NCBI GenBank assembly: GCA_902776305.1
Contig: CACYPS010000003.1
Span: forward strand, 62,001-126,000
Origin: an uncultured Lachnospiraceae bacterium
Lineage (GTDB): Bacteria > Bacillota > Clostridia > Lachnospirales > Lachnospiraceae
Direction of reading: 5' to 3'
Length of the DNA stretch: 64,000 bases
Of this stretch, positions 42,803 to 55,051 are shown piece after piece. Made by a program: the position numbers and the translations under genes. Under the pieces are notes generated by a model. It was given only the letters and a program-made list of their open reading frames with translations. It was not told the DNA's origin and did not search any database. The stretch's first letter is position 1. Every line of letters starts with the position of its first letter.

Positions 42803-44138
42803 GAAGGATCTCCGCGAGCTCCTCTCCCAGAAAAAATACAAAGAACTCCGGGAAACACTCTCGGAAATGAATGCAGCCGATATTGCCGCGATCATGGACG
42901 AGATGGAGGATGAGGATTCCCTGCGGATCTTCCGTATTCTTCCAAAGGACATGGCAGCAGACGTTTTCTCGGACCTGGAGATCGATGACCAACAATACAT
43001 CATCTCCTCCCTGTCCGATAAGGAAGCATCCAACATCATCGATAACATGATGGCTGACGATGCGACTGACCTGCTGGAAGAAATGCCGGCAAATGTAGTA
43101 AAGAGAATACTTGCGAACGCCCAGCCCGAAACGCGCGCAGACATCAATCACCTGTTGCGCTATCCGGAGGACTCCGCAGGTAGTATCATGACGGTCGAGT
43201 ATATTGATCTCCTTGAGACCATGACCGTCGCAGATGCCATCAAGCGTATCAAACGTATCGGACTAGATTCCGAGACAGTCAATATCTGCTACGTTCTCGA
43301 CAAGAGAAGAAAACTTGTCGGCACCGTAGCTCTCCGCTATCTTCTTCTCAAATCCGATGACGAGTTGATCGTCGAGATCATGAACGACAACGTCATCAGT
43401 ATTAACACGCTTACCGACCAGGAAGAAGCGGCGCAGATGTTCAAGAAATACGACTTTACCGCCATGCCCGTTGTCGATAACGAGTACCGTCTCGTCGGTA
43501 TTATCACCATCGATGACGTAGTCGACATTCTGGAAGAAGAGGCCACCGAGGATATTGAAAAGATGGCCGCTATCATCCCGACCGACAAGCCGTATTTCAA
43601 GGTCGGTATCTTCGAGACATACAGAAAGCGCATGCCATGGCTGCTTCTTCTCATGATTTCCGCTACATTCACAGGCGCGATCATCACAAGCTATGAAAAT
43701 GCCCTTGCATCCTACGTAGTCCTGACTGCCTATATCCCCATGCTGATGGATACAGGAGGAAATGCGGGCTCTCAGGCCAGCGTTTCCATCATCCGTGGTC
43801 TCTCTCTGGGAGAAGTAGAGTTCGAGGACATCTTTAAAGCGATCTGGAAAGAAATCCGCGTAGCGATCCTGTGCGGTCTGACGCTTGCGACTACCAACTT
43901 TGTAAAGCTTCTCCTGCTCGACCATCTTGAGCTCAAGATTGCAGGGATTGTGTGCATCACGCTGGTACTCGTCGTAACATTTGCCAAACTCGTCGGCTGT
44001 TCTCTGCCTCTGATTGCCGCAAAGATCGGATTCGACCCGGCAGTCATGGCTTCACCGCTGATCACAACAATCGTAGATGCGATCTCTCTGTCCATCTATT
44101 TTGCGCTTGCCACCAATATCCTTCACATAGTGACCTGA
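42777..44138 (+). CDS. mgtE: Magnesium transporter MgtE
   Basis: Mg2+-gated Mg2+ channel of the cytoplasmic membrane. The 453-residue product has the N-terminal helical domain of MgtE (to about 125, ILPKDMAADVFSDLEID), tandem CBS domains (about 130-255, LVGTVALRYLLLKSDD and LVGIITIDDVVDILEEEATEDIEKM), and a C-terminal membrane domain with five helices, including the signature LTAYIPMLMDTGGNAGSQASV. The start at 42777 follows AAAGGAGG by 6 bases; an in-frame ATG at 42759 is upstream of that site. A leader ORF overlaps the start. Confidence 0.95.
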   Translation: MEEIKEIDEKDLRELLSQKKYKELRETLSEMNAADIAAIMDEMEDEDSLRIFRILPKDMAADVFSDLEIDDQQYIISSLSDKEASNIIDNMMADDATDLLEEMPANVVKRILANAQPETRADINHLLRYPEDSAGSIMTVEYIDLLETMTVADAIKRIKRIGLDSETVNICYVLDKRRKLVGTVALRYLLLKSDDELIVEIMNDNVISINTLTDQEEAAQMFKKYDFTAMPVVDNEYRLVGIITIDDVVDILEEEATEDIEKMAAIIPTDKPYFKVGIFETYRKRMPWLLLLMISATFTGAIITSYENALASYVVLTAYIPMLMDTGGNAGSQASVSIIRGLSLGEVEFEDIFKAIWKEIRVAILCGLTLATTNFVKLLLLDHLELKIAGIVCITLVLVVTFAKLVGCSLPLIAAKIGFDPAVMASPLITTIVDAISLSIYFALATNILHIVT

Positions 44139-44151
44139 CGCACATCATGCA

Positions 44152-44208
44152 GAGGCTGTAGCTATGCGGCAATTACAGATCTTGCCGTATAGTTGCAGCC
44201 TCTTTTTT
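44152..44208 (+). terminator. Strong terminator of mgtE
   Basis: GAGGCTGTAGCTATGCGGCAA pairs with TTGCCGTATAGTTGCAGCCTC with small bulges, followed by six T. Confidence 0.95.
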
Positions 44209-44264
44209 GCTGTCCGGGGATGTATCTTTTCACATACACCCATTGTCGTACCGTAACCTTATCC

Positions 44265-44293
44265 TTGAATTGTTTACATTTCCCTAGTATTAT
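44265..44293 (+). promoter_or_regulatory. Promoter of sufC-sufB
   Basis: TTGAAT (44265-44270) and TATTAT (44288-44293), spacer 17, about 50 bases before the sufC start. No IscR- or SufR-type operator was recognised. Confidence 0.6.
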
Positions 44294-44345
44294 ATAGGAA
44301 ATGCCCAAAACCGAACCAGGTCATACGCGGCATACGGAGGAAATT

Positions 44346-45074
44346 ATGTTAGAACTCAAAAATGTCGGCTTCGTTGCAGACGGCGAAGTCGAGATCCTGA
44401 AAGATGTAAGTCTCACTATTAACGAGCGTTTTGTGGCAATCACCGGACCGAACGGCGGTGGCAAATCCACACTCGCCAAACTGATTGCCGGTATCTATGA
44501 ACCGACGAGCGGCCAGATCCTGCTTGACGGCGTCGATATCACTCATATGAGCATCACGGACCGCGCAAAACTCGGCGTTTCCTATGCTTTCCAGCAGCCT
44601 GTCCGCTTCAAGGGATTACAGGTCCGGGACCTGATACGTCTTGCCGCAGGCAGGAAAATCACCATCACCGAGGCGTGCAATTACCTGAGCGAGGTCGGGC
44701 TCTGCGCACGCGATTATATTGACCGCGAAGTCAATGCGAGCCTGTCCGGCGGTGAACTGAAACGAATCGAGATTGCTATGGTACTGGCACGCGGAACAAA
44801 ACTTTCCGTATTCGATGAGCCGGAAGCCGGCATCGATCTCTGGAGTTTCCAGAATCTGATTCACGTCTTCGAAAAGATGTATGAAGAGACACGCGGAAGT
44901 ATCCTGATCATCAGCCATCAGGAGCGCATCCTTAACATCGCAGACAAAATTGTGGTGATTCGCGACGGCGAGGTCACCAAATACGGCACAAGGGATGAGA
45001 TTCTCCCGGAACTGCTCGAGAGCGCCGATGCCGGGAATGTTGCCTGTGATGTACTGACACAGAAAATCAAGTGA
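44346..45074 (+). CDS. sufC: SufC-like ABC ATPase
   Basis: ATPase of the SUF iron-sulfur cluster scaffold. The 242 residues show Walker A GPNGGGKSTLAKLIAG, signature SLSGGELKRIEIAMVLA, Walker B LSVFDEPEAGIDL and the H-loop LIISHQERIL. The Glu in the signature region (GGELKRIEI) and the EAGIDLWSF segment are typical of SufC rather than of import ATPases. The start at 44346 follows GGAGGAAATT. It precedes the SufB-like gene by 13 bases; no sufS, sufU or sufD lies in the window. Confidence 0.92.
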   Translation: MLELKNVGFVADGEVEILKDVSLTINERFVAITGPNGGGKSTLAKLIAGIYEPTSGQILLDGVDITHMSITDRAKLGVSYAFQQPVRFKGLQVRDLIRLAAGRKITITEACNYLSEVGLCARDYIDREVNASLSGGELKRIEIAMVLARGTKLSVFDEPEAGIDLWSFQNLIHVFEKMYEETRGSILIISHQERILNIADKIVVIRDGEVTKYGTRDEILPELLESADAGNVACDVLTQKIK

Positions 45075-45087
45075 GGTAATTTCTGAT

Positions 45088-46005
45088 ATGGATGAAATAC
45101 AGAGAACTCTATTAAAAGAAGTGGCTGATCTGGATGCTCTTCCGGTCGGCGCTTATAATATTCGTTCAAACGGCGCTGCCGCCGGCCGCAACTCGACCGC
45201 CAACATAGAAATCGTGCCGAAGGAAGACAAACCCGGTATCGAGATATATATCAAACCGGGCACAAAGAAAGAAAGTGTTCATATTCCCGTCATCATAACG
45301 CAGACCGGTCTCACGGATCTTGTGTACAATGATTTCTACATCGGAGAGGACTGTGATGTAACGATCATTGCCGGATGCGGTATTCACAACTGCGGCGGCG
45401 AACTGAGCCAGCACGACGGTATCCACACTTTCTATATCGGTAAGAATTCAAAACTCCGCTACGTGGAAAAGCACTACGGCTCCGGCGACGAGGTCAGCAA
45501 GAGAGTCATGAATCCCACTACTATCGTTCACCTCGATGAAGGCGCTAATATGGAGATGGAGACAACTCAGATCGCCGGCATCGATGACACGGACCGCCGG
45601 ACTGAGGGCGATCTGAAGGCGGGAGCGATGCTTGTCGTCAAGGAAAAAATTCTCACGACCGGCGTCCAGAAGGCAAAGACCTATTTCAATGTCGATCTCA
45701 ACGGCGAGGGATGCTCAGCCAACATCATCAGCCGAAGCGTTGCCAAGGAGAACAGCTGGCAGCATTTCGACAGCCGCATAAACGGAAACGCTCCGTGTGC
45801 GGGGCATTCCGAATGCGACTCCATTATTATGGATCACGGATGTGTCACAGCAAGTCCGCAGCTCACAGCCAACGATATAGACGCAAGTCTGATTCATGAG
45901 GCAGCAATCGGGAAAATAGCCGGTGAACAGCTCATGAAGCTCATGACGCTCGGCCTGACGGAAAAGGAAGCCGAGGAGCAGATCGTTAACGGATTCCTGA
46001 AATAA
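45088..46005 (+). CDS. sufB: SufB/SufD family scaffold protein (minimal SUF type)
   Basis: Scaffold partner of SufC for [Fe-S] assembly. At 305 residues it is much shorter than SufB of the full SUF system (about 470) and lacks its N-terminal part, matching the minimal two-gene SufCB/SMS-type systems of anaerobes. The beta-helix core is visible (YIGKNSKLRYVEKHYGSGDEV, TIVHLDEGANMEMETTQI), with conserved Cys and His in NGNAPCAGHSECDSIIMDHGCVTASPQL and the C-terminal LTEKEAEEQIVNGFL. It follows sufC directly. Confidence 0.9.
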   Translation: MDEIQRTLLKEVADLDALPVGAYNIRSNGAAAGRNSTANIEIVPKEDKPGIEIYIKPGTKKESVHIPVIITQTGLTDLVYNDFYIGEDCDVTIIAGCGIHNCGGELSQHDGIHTFYIGKNSKLRYVEKHYGSGDEVSKRVMNPTTIVHLDEGANMEMETTQIAGIDDTDRRTEGDLKAGAMLVVKEKILTTGVQKAKTYFNVDLNGEGCSANIISRSVAKENSWQHFDSRINGNAPCAGHSECDSIIMDHGCVTASPQLTANDIDASLIHEAAIGKIAGEQLMKLMTLGLTEKEAEEQIVNGFLK

Positions 46006-46027
46006 GAACAAAACCATACAAAAAAGA

Positions 46028-46068
46028 ACCCCCACCGAACCGACAGAACTGTCCGGTAGGGGCTGTCA
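46028..46068 (-). terminator. Hairpin between sufB and lacZ with minus-strand T-run
   Basis: Minus strand CCCCTACCG pairs with CGGTGGGGG (one mismatch), followed by TTCTTTTTTG. It could end lacZ transcription from the right, 160 bases past the stop, and lies 23 bases after the sufB stop. Confidence 0.6.
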
Positions 46069-46081
46069 CAACGTACGTTAC

Positions 46082-46138
46082 CACCACTACATATTGCCGG
46101 CTTTTTCAAATAACGTCTGCAATATGTAGTGGTGTTTT
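46082..46138 (+). terminator. Perfect 16-bp hairpin between convergent genes
   Basis: CACCACTACATATTGC (46082-46097) and GCAATATGTAGTGGTG (46119-46134), followed by TTTTGTCTT on the plus strand. It probably ends the sufC-sufB transcript; part of a larger repeat-like region that includes AAAACTTCCCACTT at 46150. Confidence 0.65.
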
Positions 46139-46147
46139 GTCTTAATA

Positions 46148-46166
46148 GCTAAAACTTCCCACTTGT
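46148..46166. repeat. End fragment of the nested inverted repeat family
   Basis: CTAAAACTTCCCACTT is identical to the left end of the 200-bp inverted repeat at 35577-35783; the remainder of that element is not present here. Confidence 0.5.
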
Positions 46167-46228
46167 GCATTTTTAATGATGTCGACTGTGCGTCCGGTAT
46201 GGAGTGAGAAGTATGGGTTGATAATGTA

Positions 46229-49312
<3,084 letters not shown>

Positions 49313-49342
<30 letters not shown>

Positions 49343-50032
49343 CATCGATTCCACAAAAATACGCCTGAAATGGCTCTCGCTCAGCCCGCACACATCAGCC
49401 AGCTCCTGGATCTTGATCTCATCGGCATAGTTCTCACCGATATAATCGATCGCTGATTTAATATAGTTGTTGATCCGGTTCACGTGTTTGGCCATCTCAC
49501 GCTCTTCATCCAGACGCATGATCTCAACGACCAGCGCGTATAAGTACCCGGTTATACTCTGTCTGTAATACAGGTCCTTCCTCCTGCTCTCCTCGATAAT
49601 ATTCCGGATGAGCTTAGCCATCGCGGCGTGATTTTTCTTTGTCTTCATGGTGCCGCGTTTATTCACGATCCGAATGATGTCATCGCAGGACAGAGATGTC
49701 CCGCGGAATACATCGCGTATAAAAGCTTCTATGTCGATAAAGAGGAATTCCCATTTGCAGATATTGCCCGGTGCGCTCACTGTGACGTGGGGCACATTTT
49801 GCGGTATGAGTGAAAAACAGTCATCCGAGTAATTATAAACGCGGTCTTCGATGATAAGCTCACCCTTTCCGTGATAGCAATAACCGATCTCGAAATAATT
49901 ATGAAAATGCAGCATCCGGTTATAACCGAGACCGTATTCCTGCTCCCAGCCGGGACCTAACTTTGCAAGGACGTAGTCTCCCTCCTGGATGTTATAGTAT
50001 CTGAATTCAATCTGCGTTTTTTGTTTTGACAT
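49313..50032 (-). pseudogene. AraC-family regulator truncated in its DNA-binding domain
   Basis: A 239-residue regulator with an N-terminal cupin-like sensor (about 15-150, NRMLHFHNYFEIGYCYHGKGELII) and a helical linker. The C-terminal part starts an AraC helix-turn-helix (NYADEIKIQELADVCGLSESHFRRIFVESMG) but ends NATVSSSL inside a terminator stem. AraC DNA-binding domains have two HTH units of about 100 residues; the second (about 50 residues) is missing here. The other frames do not continue it. It may be inactive or may bind DNA weakly as a half-domain. It would be the expected regulator of the adjacent lacZ. Start codon is weakly supported; the gene begins 4 bases after proA. Confidence 0.75.
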
Positions 50033-50036
50033 ACAA

Positions 50037-51314
50037 TTATAAATCTTTGAAATGGAAGGATGATCTGCCCTCAGCGTAATCCCCTACAATATGTCCGTCA
50101 CCAGTGATGCGATACTTGTACGTCATAAGACCCTCGAGGCCGACAGGTCCTCTCGCATGGATCTTGCCGGTCGATATACCGACCTCAGCACCGAAGCCGT
50201 AACGGAATCCGTCCGCAAATCTGGTGGAGATATTTCTGTAGACGCCTGCGGAATCCACCATCTGCATGAAGTATTCCGCCGTCTCATCATTTTCAGTCAA
50301 AATAGAATCCGTGTGGTGGGATCCGAAACGGTTAATATGTTCGCAGGCTTCTTCCACACCCGAAACAAGCTTGATGGAAATAATGAGCTCCAGGTATTCT
50401 GTCCCGAAGTCTTCCTCCCCCATGACCTCGCAAGGAATAATGCGGGAGACTTCCTCGCTTCCGCGAATTTTCACGCCTGCATTCTTCAGAGCTTCCGCGA
50501 TCTTCGGCAGGAACTCCTCAGCGATAGCTCTGTGCACGAGCAGAGTCTCGACCGCATTGCATGCAGCCGTATACTGGCACTTTGCGTCGATTATGACAGG
50601 TATTGCCTTCTCCATGTCACAGTCCCTGTCTGCATAAATATGGCAGATTCCGTCCGAGTGCCCCATGACAGGTATCTTCGTGTTATCCATGATATAGCGG
50701 ACAAAGCGATTCGATCCGCGCGGAATCAGAAGATCCACATCTCCGTCGCAGCCGAGCAGCTCATCGATCTCATTGTGAAGCTCCGCCTGAAGCATACATC
50801 CTTCCGGAAGTCCGGCTTCACGGGCAGCTTTGTAGATGATTCTGAAGAGTATGCGGTTGGTCTCGGCCGTTTCCTTGCCGCCCTTCAGAATCGCACAGTT
50901 TCCGCTCTTTAAGCAGAGCGTAGAAATCTGGATCAGAGCGTCGGGCCGAGCTTCAAAGATCACACCGATCACACCGATCGGACAGCTTACACGGTACATG
51001 GTGAGACCTTTGTCGAGTTCACGAGCGAGCTGTACTTTACCTATCGGATCCGGAAGGGAAATCAGCTGACCGATTCCTTCTGTTACAGACTCGAGTTTTC
51101 CTTCATCGAACTTCAGACGCTTCACGACAGCGCCGGATACACCTGCCCTTGCTGCGTTATCAAGATCGGTCTTATTTGCTGCAAAGATCGCCTCTTTGTT
51201 CTCCCGAAGAGCCTCCGCAATGTGTGCGAGTGCTGTGTTGCGCATTTCTCCGGAAGTTGCCGCCAGACGTGGGGCGGCGAGCTTCATTTTGTGGGCTTCT
51301 TCCCGAATATTCAT
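50037..51314 (-). CDS. proA: Gamma-glutamyl phosphate reductase
   Basis: Second step of proline synthesis: NADPH reduction of gamma-glutamyl phosphate. The 425 residues include LDKGLTMYRVSCPIGVIGVIFEARPDA (around 100-126), KGGKETAETN, LIPRGSNRFVRYI, the catalytic Cys in AKCQYTAACNAVETLLVH, and the C-terminal STRFADGFRYGFGAEVGISTGKIHARGPVGLEGL signature. The start is uncertain between 51320 and 51314; the latter has AAAGGA at 8 bases. proB is not adjacent. Confidence 0.95.
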   Translation of the reverse strand: MNIREEAHKMKLAAPRLAATSGEMRNTALAHIAEALRENKEAIFAANKTDLDNAARAGVSGAVVKRLKFDEGKLESVTEGIGQLISLPDPIGKVQLARELDKGLTMYRVSCPIGVIGVIFEARPDALIQISTLCLKSGNCAILKGGKETAETNRILFRIIYKAAREAGLPEGCMLQAELHNEIDELLGCDGDVDLLIPRGSNRFVRYIMDNTKIPVMGHSDGICHIYADRDCDMEKAIPVIIDAKCQYTAACNAVETLLVHRAIAEEFLPKIAEALKNAGVKIRGSEEVSRIIPCEVMGEEDFGTEYLELIISIKLVSGVEEACEHINRFGSHHTDSILTENDETAEYFMQMVDSAGVYRNISTRFADGFRYGFGAEVGISTGKIHARGPVGLEGLMTYKYRITGDGHIVGDYAEGRSSFHFKDL

Positions 51315-51477
51315 ACTCATTTTCCTTTCCCGGAAGTTCACTGCTCAAAATTCCCGCTTTCATACCTGAAGTGCGGTCGTGTTTCCGCCTTATCAGAATA
51401 CTAGTTTTTGCAAATTCCGTCAACCTCCTCGCCCCGTACATATATAGGCTATTTTGTGTGAACTTCTTTACAATATC

Positions 51478-51506
51478 TTGTAAATTCGCACGATTCAGAC
51501 TATAAT
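51478..51506 (+). promoter_or_regulatory. Promoter of the AAA ATPase gene
   Basis: TTGTAA (51478-51483) and a consensus TATAAT (51501-51506), spacer 17, 85 bases before the ATG. The following leader is very AT-rich. Confidence 0.75.
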
Positions 51507-51591
51507 GGTTACTAATTATAGCTATGCCCTCCCGGATATTTTTATATAAAATTATATAAAATCGGAAAGGCATTTTTCAAGGAGACGTACA

Positions 51592-52626
51592 ATGGCTGAT
51601 TCAACAAATATCCGTCTGGACCGGATTATGGATGAAGTATACAAAGATTTCTATGGGACATACCCGCCAAACAGCCCGACGTTCGGAGGTTCTTCACACG
51701 AGTCCGCAGATATGAACACCGGCTCGGCAGGAGCAATAGACGGCGATACGCCTAAGACGCAGGCAGCAACCAGCGGTCCCGGTCCCGCAAAAAAAGAGTC
51801 CGAAGAGGAAGAAGCAAAGAAAGAACCGGAAAAAAGCGGCATGGAAGAGCTCAACGAGCTGATCGGCCTTGATATGGTAAAGGCAGATGTCAAGGAACTG
51901 ATCAACCTCGTAAAAGTTCAGAAAATGCGCGAAGACAAGGGAATGAAGACCGTACCTGTGTCTCTTCATCTGGTCTTTTCCGGAAATCCGGGAACCGGTA
52001 AGACAACGGTCGCCCGAATTCTTTCCAAATTATATAAGGAAATCGGAGTTCTTTCAAAAGGCCAGCTGGTCGAAGTAGACCGATCCGGTCTGGTCGCCGG
52101 TTATGTCGGTCAGACTGCCATCAAGACTCAGAAAAAAATCGAGGAGGCAAAGGGCGGAATTCTGTTCATAGATGAAGCTTATACACTGGCCAAGGAAGGA
52201 AATGATTTCGGTCAGGAGGCAATCGATACGATTCTGAAAGCAATGGAGGATAACCGAAAAGATCTGGTCGTCATCGTTGCCGGCTATACCAATCTTATGG
52301 AGAACTTCATAAACAGCAATCCCGGTCTCAAGTCCCGTTTCAACAAGTATATTGAATTCAAGGACTATTCGGCGGAGGAGCTAATCGAGATTTTTGATAT
52401 GCAGTGCAGCAAGTACAATTATACTTTAAGCCCGGAAGCCAGGGAGACTATCGAAAAAGTCATTCGTGACAGGGAGGCTTCCAAAGGAGCCAATTTTGCG
52501 AACGCACGCGATGTTCGAAATCTATTTGAAACAATCATTACAAATCAGGCGTCCAGAGTTGCTCAGATGGAAAATCCGAGCGAAGAAGATCTCATAACGA
52601 TCGTACCTGCAGACATACAGCAATAA
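51592..52626 (+). CDS. CbbX/SpoVK-like AAA ATPase
   Basis: A 344-residue AAA+ protein of the CbbX/SpoVK clade. After an acidic, Gly/Ser/Glu-rich N-terminal segment of about 85 residues come the conserved parts: LNELIGLDMVKADVKELINLV, Walker A VFSGNPGTGKTTVARIL, EVDRSGLVAGYVGQTAIKT, Walker B GILFIDEAYTLA, sensor region VVIVAGYTNLMENFI, and arginine-finger-like NPGLKSRFNKYIEF. Relatives remodel protein complexes; SpoVK acts in spore formation, CbbX on Rubisco. Here the substrate is unknown. ATG follows AAGGAGACGTACA; the efflux genes begin 55 bases downstream. Confidence 0.9.
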   Translation: MADSTNIRLDRIMDEVYKDFYGTYPPNSPTFGGSSHESADMNTGSAGAIDGDTPKTQAATSGPGPAKKESEEEEAKKEPEKSGMEELNELIGLDMVKADVKELINLVKVQKMREDKGMKTVPVSLHLVFSGNPGTGKTTVARILSKLYKEIGVLSKGQLVEVDRSGLVAGYVGQTAIKTQKKIEEAKGGILFIDEAYTLAKEGNDFGQEAIDTILKAMEDNRKDLVVIVAGYTNLMENFINSNPGLKSRFNKYIEFKDYSAEELIEIFDMQCSKYNYTLSPEARETIEKVIRDREASKGANFANARDVRNLFETIITNQASRVAQMENPSEEDLITIVPADIQQ

Positions 52627-52681
52627 TCTGCACCGGTCATCAGCTTCATAACGCACCACCTTGAAAACGGAGGAAAAAAAC

Positions 52682-54280
52682 ATGTCAGCTTCTATTACAA
52701 AACAGAAACTTCTTGCAGGGCTGATTACTGCCGCCCTTGCAACGGGCGCAATCGGCAGCGCTGTATATGCAGGATCTATCTTCGGATTCGGTGGCAGAGG
52801 GGAGCAGCCTGAAGAGGTACAACTCGCCATGGTCCAGAAAAAAGATTTGGAGAACACGATCAATGTAACGGGTGCCCTCGCCTCCGCATCGGAAAATGCA
52901 GCTTCTGTGAATGCCAAAGACACCGATCTGATTGTAAAGGATATCAAGGTCAAAGTCGGCGATACGGTAAAAGCAGGAGATGTCCTGTTTACCCTTGACA
53001 CGGAAGACCTTGAAATATCGCTCGCACAGGCTGAGCGGAAACTTGCAATCCTTGAGCGGAAAAATGAGCTCGCGGAAAGACAGGATAAGCGCGATCGTCA
53101 CCAGCTTGAATTCAGCAACGATATTGCGGAAACGCAGGAAGTTCGTGACATATGGCTTGCTGAAGATCATCTGGACGACAATTATGTTGATCTGGGGCTC
53201 ACTTTGGATGAGTTGTATAAAAAGTACGGCGTGGAAGATCAGTCCTATCTGGACGCAGTAAACGCACAGCTCGAAATGTACAACGCGGAAGATGCGCTCA
53301 ATGCTGCCCTTGCCGATCCGGCCATGACCACAGCGGAGCTCAATGATCTGAAAGGAATATATAATACTGCGGTAGAGAAATTTAATACCGCTGTTACAAG
53401 CTATGAAACAGCAATCAGCTCAAGTATCACAGCCGAAGCGGCGACACGAAGCGCGAACCGTACAGTGCGTGATAAAGAGAAAGAACTTATTGATAAACGG
53501 GAAACACTCGAAAAATCCAATCTTGAGCGCGAAAATAACGAGAAGAAAAACAGAGACACGATGGAGACCAATTCTCTGGATCGGTCCGTAAGTGATTATG
53601 AGCTGACAAATGAACTGAAAAAACTTCGTGAACAGATATCAGCCTCCGTCATTACCGCTCCCTCCTCCGGCGTTGTCACCGCTGTCAACGCTAAAGTCGG
53701 AGCCGCTGCAGGTACTGATCCGGTCGTCGTCACCGACACTAACAATTTCATAGTAGCCTGTGATGTAGATGAACAGTTCATCGCTGACATCAAAGAAGGT
53801 ATGCCAGCACGCTTTACAACGAACGCCACAGGCGACGAAGCATTGCCGGGCAAAGTTACTTTTACCGCCCTCACTCCCACCAAGCAACAGTCTTCTTCAA
53901 ATAACGGTGACGGAAGCAGCAATAACACATCGACGAGCGGTTCGACCGACAAAAGCCGCGGCAATTACCGCGTACTCATCAAAGCCGACAATTACAACGA
54001 ACGTCTCCGTACCGGTATGAGTTCGAAGATCACGATTGTCACAGCTGAAGCGAAAGGTGTTCTCGCGGTACCGAACGAATGCCTTTCAAACGACAATGAC
54101 GGGAATACCATCCTGAAAGTGACGACGGACGGCGGAGCTACATCGCAGGAAGTAGTCGTCACGACCGGTCTTTCCGACGGCTCATTTACAGAAGTGTCCG
54201 GAGACGGCATTACTGAAGGTACACAACTCGTAATACCTCAGATGGCCGAGGTCAGCGAAGAAATGCCGGAGTTGTTCTAA
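52682..54280 (+). CDS. Membrane fusion/adaptor protein of a MacAB-like efflux system
   Basis: An HlyD/MacA-type adaptor, 532 residues. N-terminal membrane anchor (about 10-32), biotinyl-lipoyl-like first half (VNVTGALASASENAASVNAKDTDLIVKDIKVKVGDTV read around 60-95), a long coiled-coil hairpin (about 115-315, Glu/Lys/Arg-rich with ERKLAILERKNELAERQDKRD), the second lipoyl half (SASVITAPSSGVVTAVNAKVG) and beta-barrel with C-terminal KGVLAVPNECLSNDNDGNTIL. Gly/Ser/Asn-rich insert near residue 415. The start at 52682 follows GGAGGAAAAAAAC. It would link the ABC pair to substrates at the outer face of the membrane. Confidence 0.9.
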   Translation: MSASITKQKLLAGLITAALATGAIGSAVYAGSIFGFGGRGEQPEEVQLAMVQKKDLENTINVTGALASASENAASVNAKDTDLIVKDIKVKVGDTVKAGDVLFTLDTEDLEISLAQAERKLAILERKNELAERQDKRDRHQLEFSNDIAETQEVRDIWLAEDHLDDNYVDLGLTLDELYKKYGVEDQSYLDAVNAQLEMYNAEDALNAALADPAMTTAELNDLKGIYNTAVEKFNTAVTSYETAISSSITAEAATRSANRTVRDKEKELIDKRETLEKSNLERENNEKKNRDTMETNSLDRSVSDYELTNELKKLREQISASVITAPSSGVVTAVNAKVGAAAGTDPVVVTDTNNFIVACDVDEQFIADIKEGMPARFTTNATGDEALPGKVTFTALTPTKQQSSSNNGDGSSNNTSTSGSTDKSRGNYRVLIKADNYNERLRTGMSSKITIVTAEAKGVLAVPNECLSNDNDGNTILKVTTDGGATSQEVVVTTGLSDGSFTEVSGDGITEGTQLVIPQMAEVSEEMPELF

Positions 54281-54346
54281 GATATCTTAAAGTGTTCTTA
54301 AATGTAACCTGTAAACTGAGCTTCCTTGTTGAAATCAGGATATAAT

Positions 54347-55051
54347 ATGGAACTGCTAAATCTTAAGAATATAACCAAAAGTTATTATATAGGTCAGCCT
54401 AACGAGCTTGAGATACTGCACGGTATCAGTGTGACGATCAACAAAGGGGAATTCGCGGCTATTGTCGGACAGTCAGGTTCCGGAAAAAGTACCCTTATGA
54501 ATGTAATCGGACTGCTCGACAAGCCCACCTCCGGAGAATATTTTCTTAACGGAGCGGACATCAGCAAGACCAGCGACAAGGATATGTCAGGCATCCGATG
54601 CAGGGAGATCGGATTCGTTTTTCAGACGTACAATCTGATTCCCAGAATGTCCGCTCAGAAAAATGTTGAGGTACCTATGATGTACGCCGGCGTTGCCCCC
54701 GCAGAAAGAGCTGAGAGAGCGAAACAGCTCCTCATCCAGGTAGGGATGGGGGAGCGCCTTGATCACACGCCGGATCAGTTGTCAGGCGGACAGAAACAGC
54801 GTGTCGCCATCGCAAGGGCTATGGCAAACGATCCATCGATCATACTTGCCGATGAACCGACCGGCGCTCTGGATTCCAAGACCGGAAGGTTGGTCATGGA
54901 CATCTTCCACGATCTGCACAGCATGGGGAAAACGATCATTTTTATTACACATTCGAACGAACTGGCTGAGGAATGCGAGCGAATTCTGACACTGGTGGAT
55001 GGCATGATCGTGGCAGAAAGGAGGGGTTCTGAGTATGACCAGTTTACATGA
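54347..55051 (+). CDS. MacB-type ABC transporter ATP-binding protein
   Basis: ATPase of the MacB/LolD type (234 residues): Walker A GQSGSGKSTLMNVIGLLDKPTSGEYF, signature [36 protein letters not shown] (including Walker B), and H-loop IFITHSNELA. The GLLDKPTSG and ADEPTGALD segments are the usual marks of this type. Ribosome site is weak (AGGA); the start overlaps no gene. It belongs to the same operon as the adaptor and permease. Substrate unknown. Confidence 0.92.
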   Translation: MELLNLKNITKSYYIGQPNELEILHGISVTINKGEFAAIVGQSGSGKSTLMNVIGLLDKPTSGEYFLNGADISKTSDKDMSGIRCREIGFVFQTYNLIPRMSAQKNVEVPMMYAGVAPAERAERAKQLLIQVGMGERLDHTPDQLSGGQKQRVAIARAMANDPSIILADEPTGALDSKTGRLVMDIFHDLHSMGKTIIFITHSNELAEECERILTLVDGMIVAERRGSEYDQFT

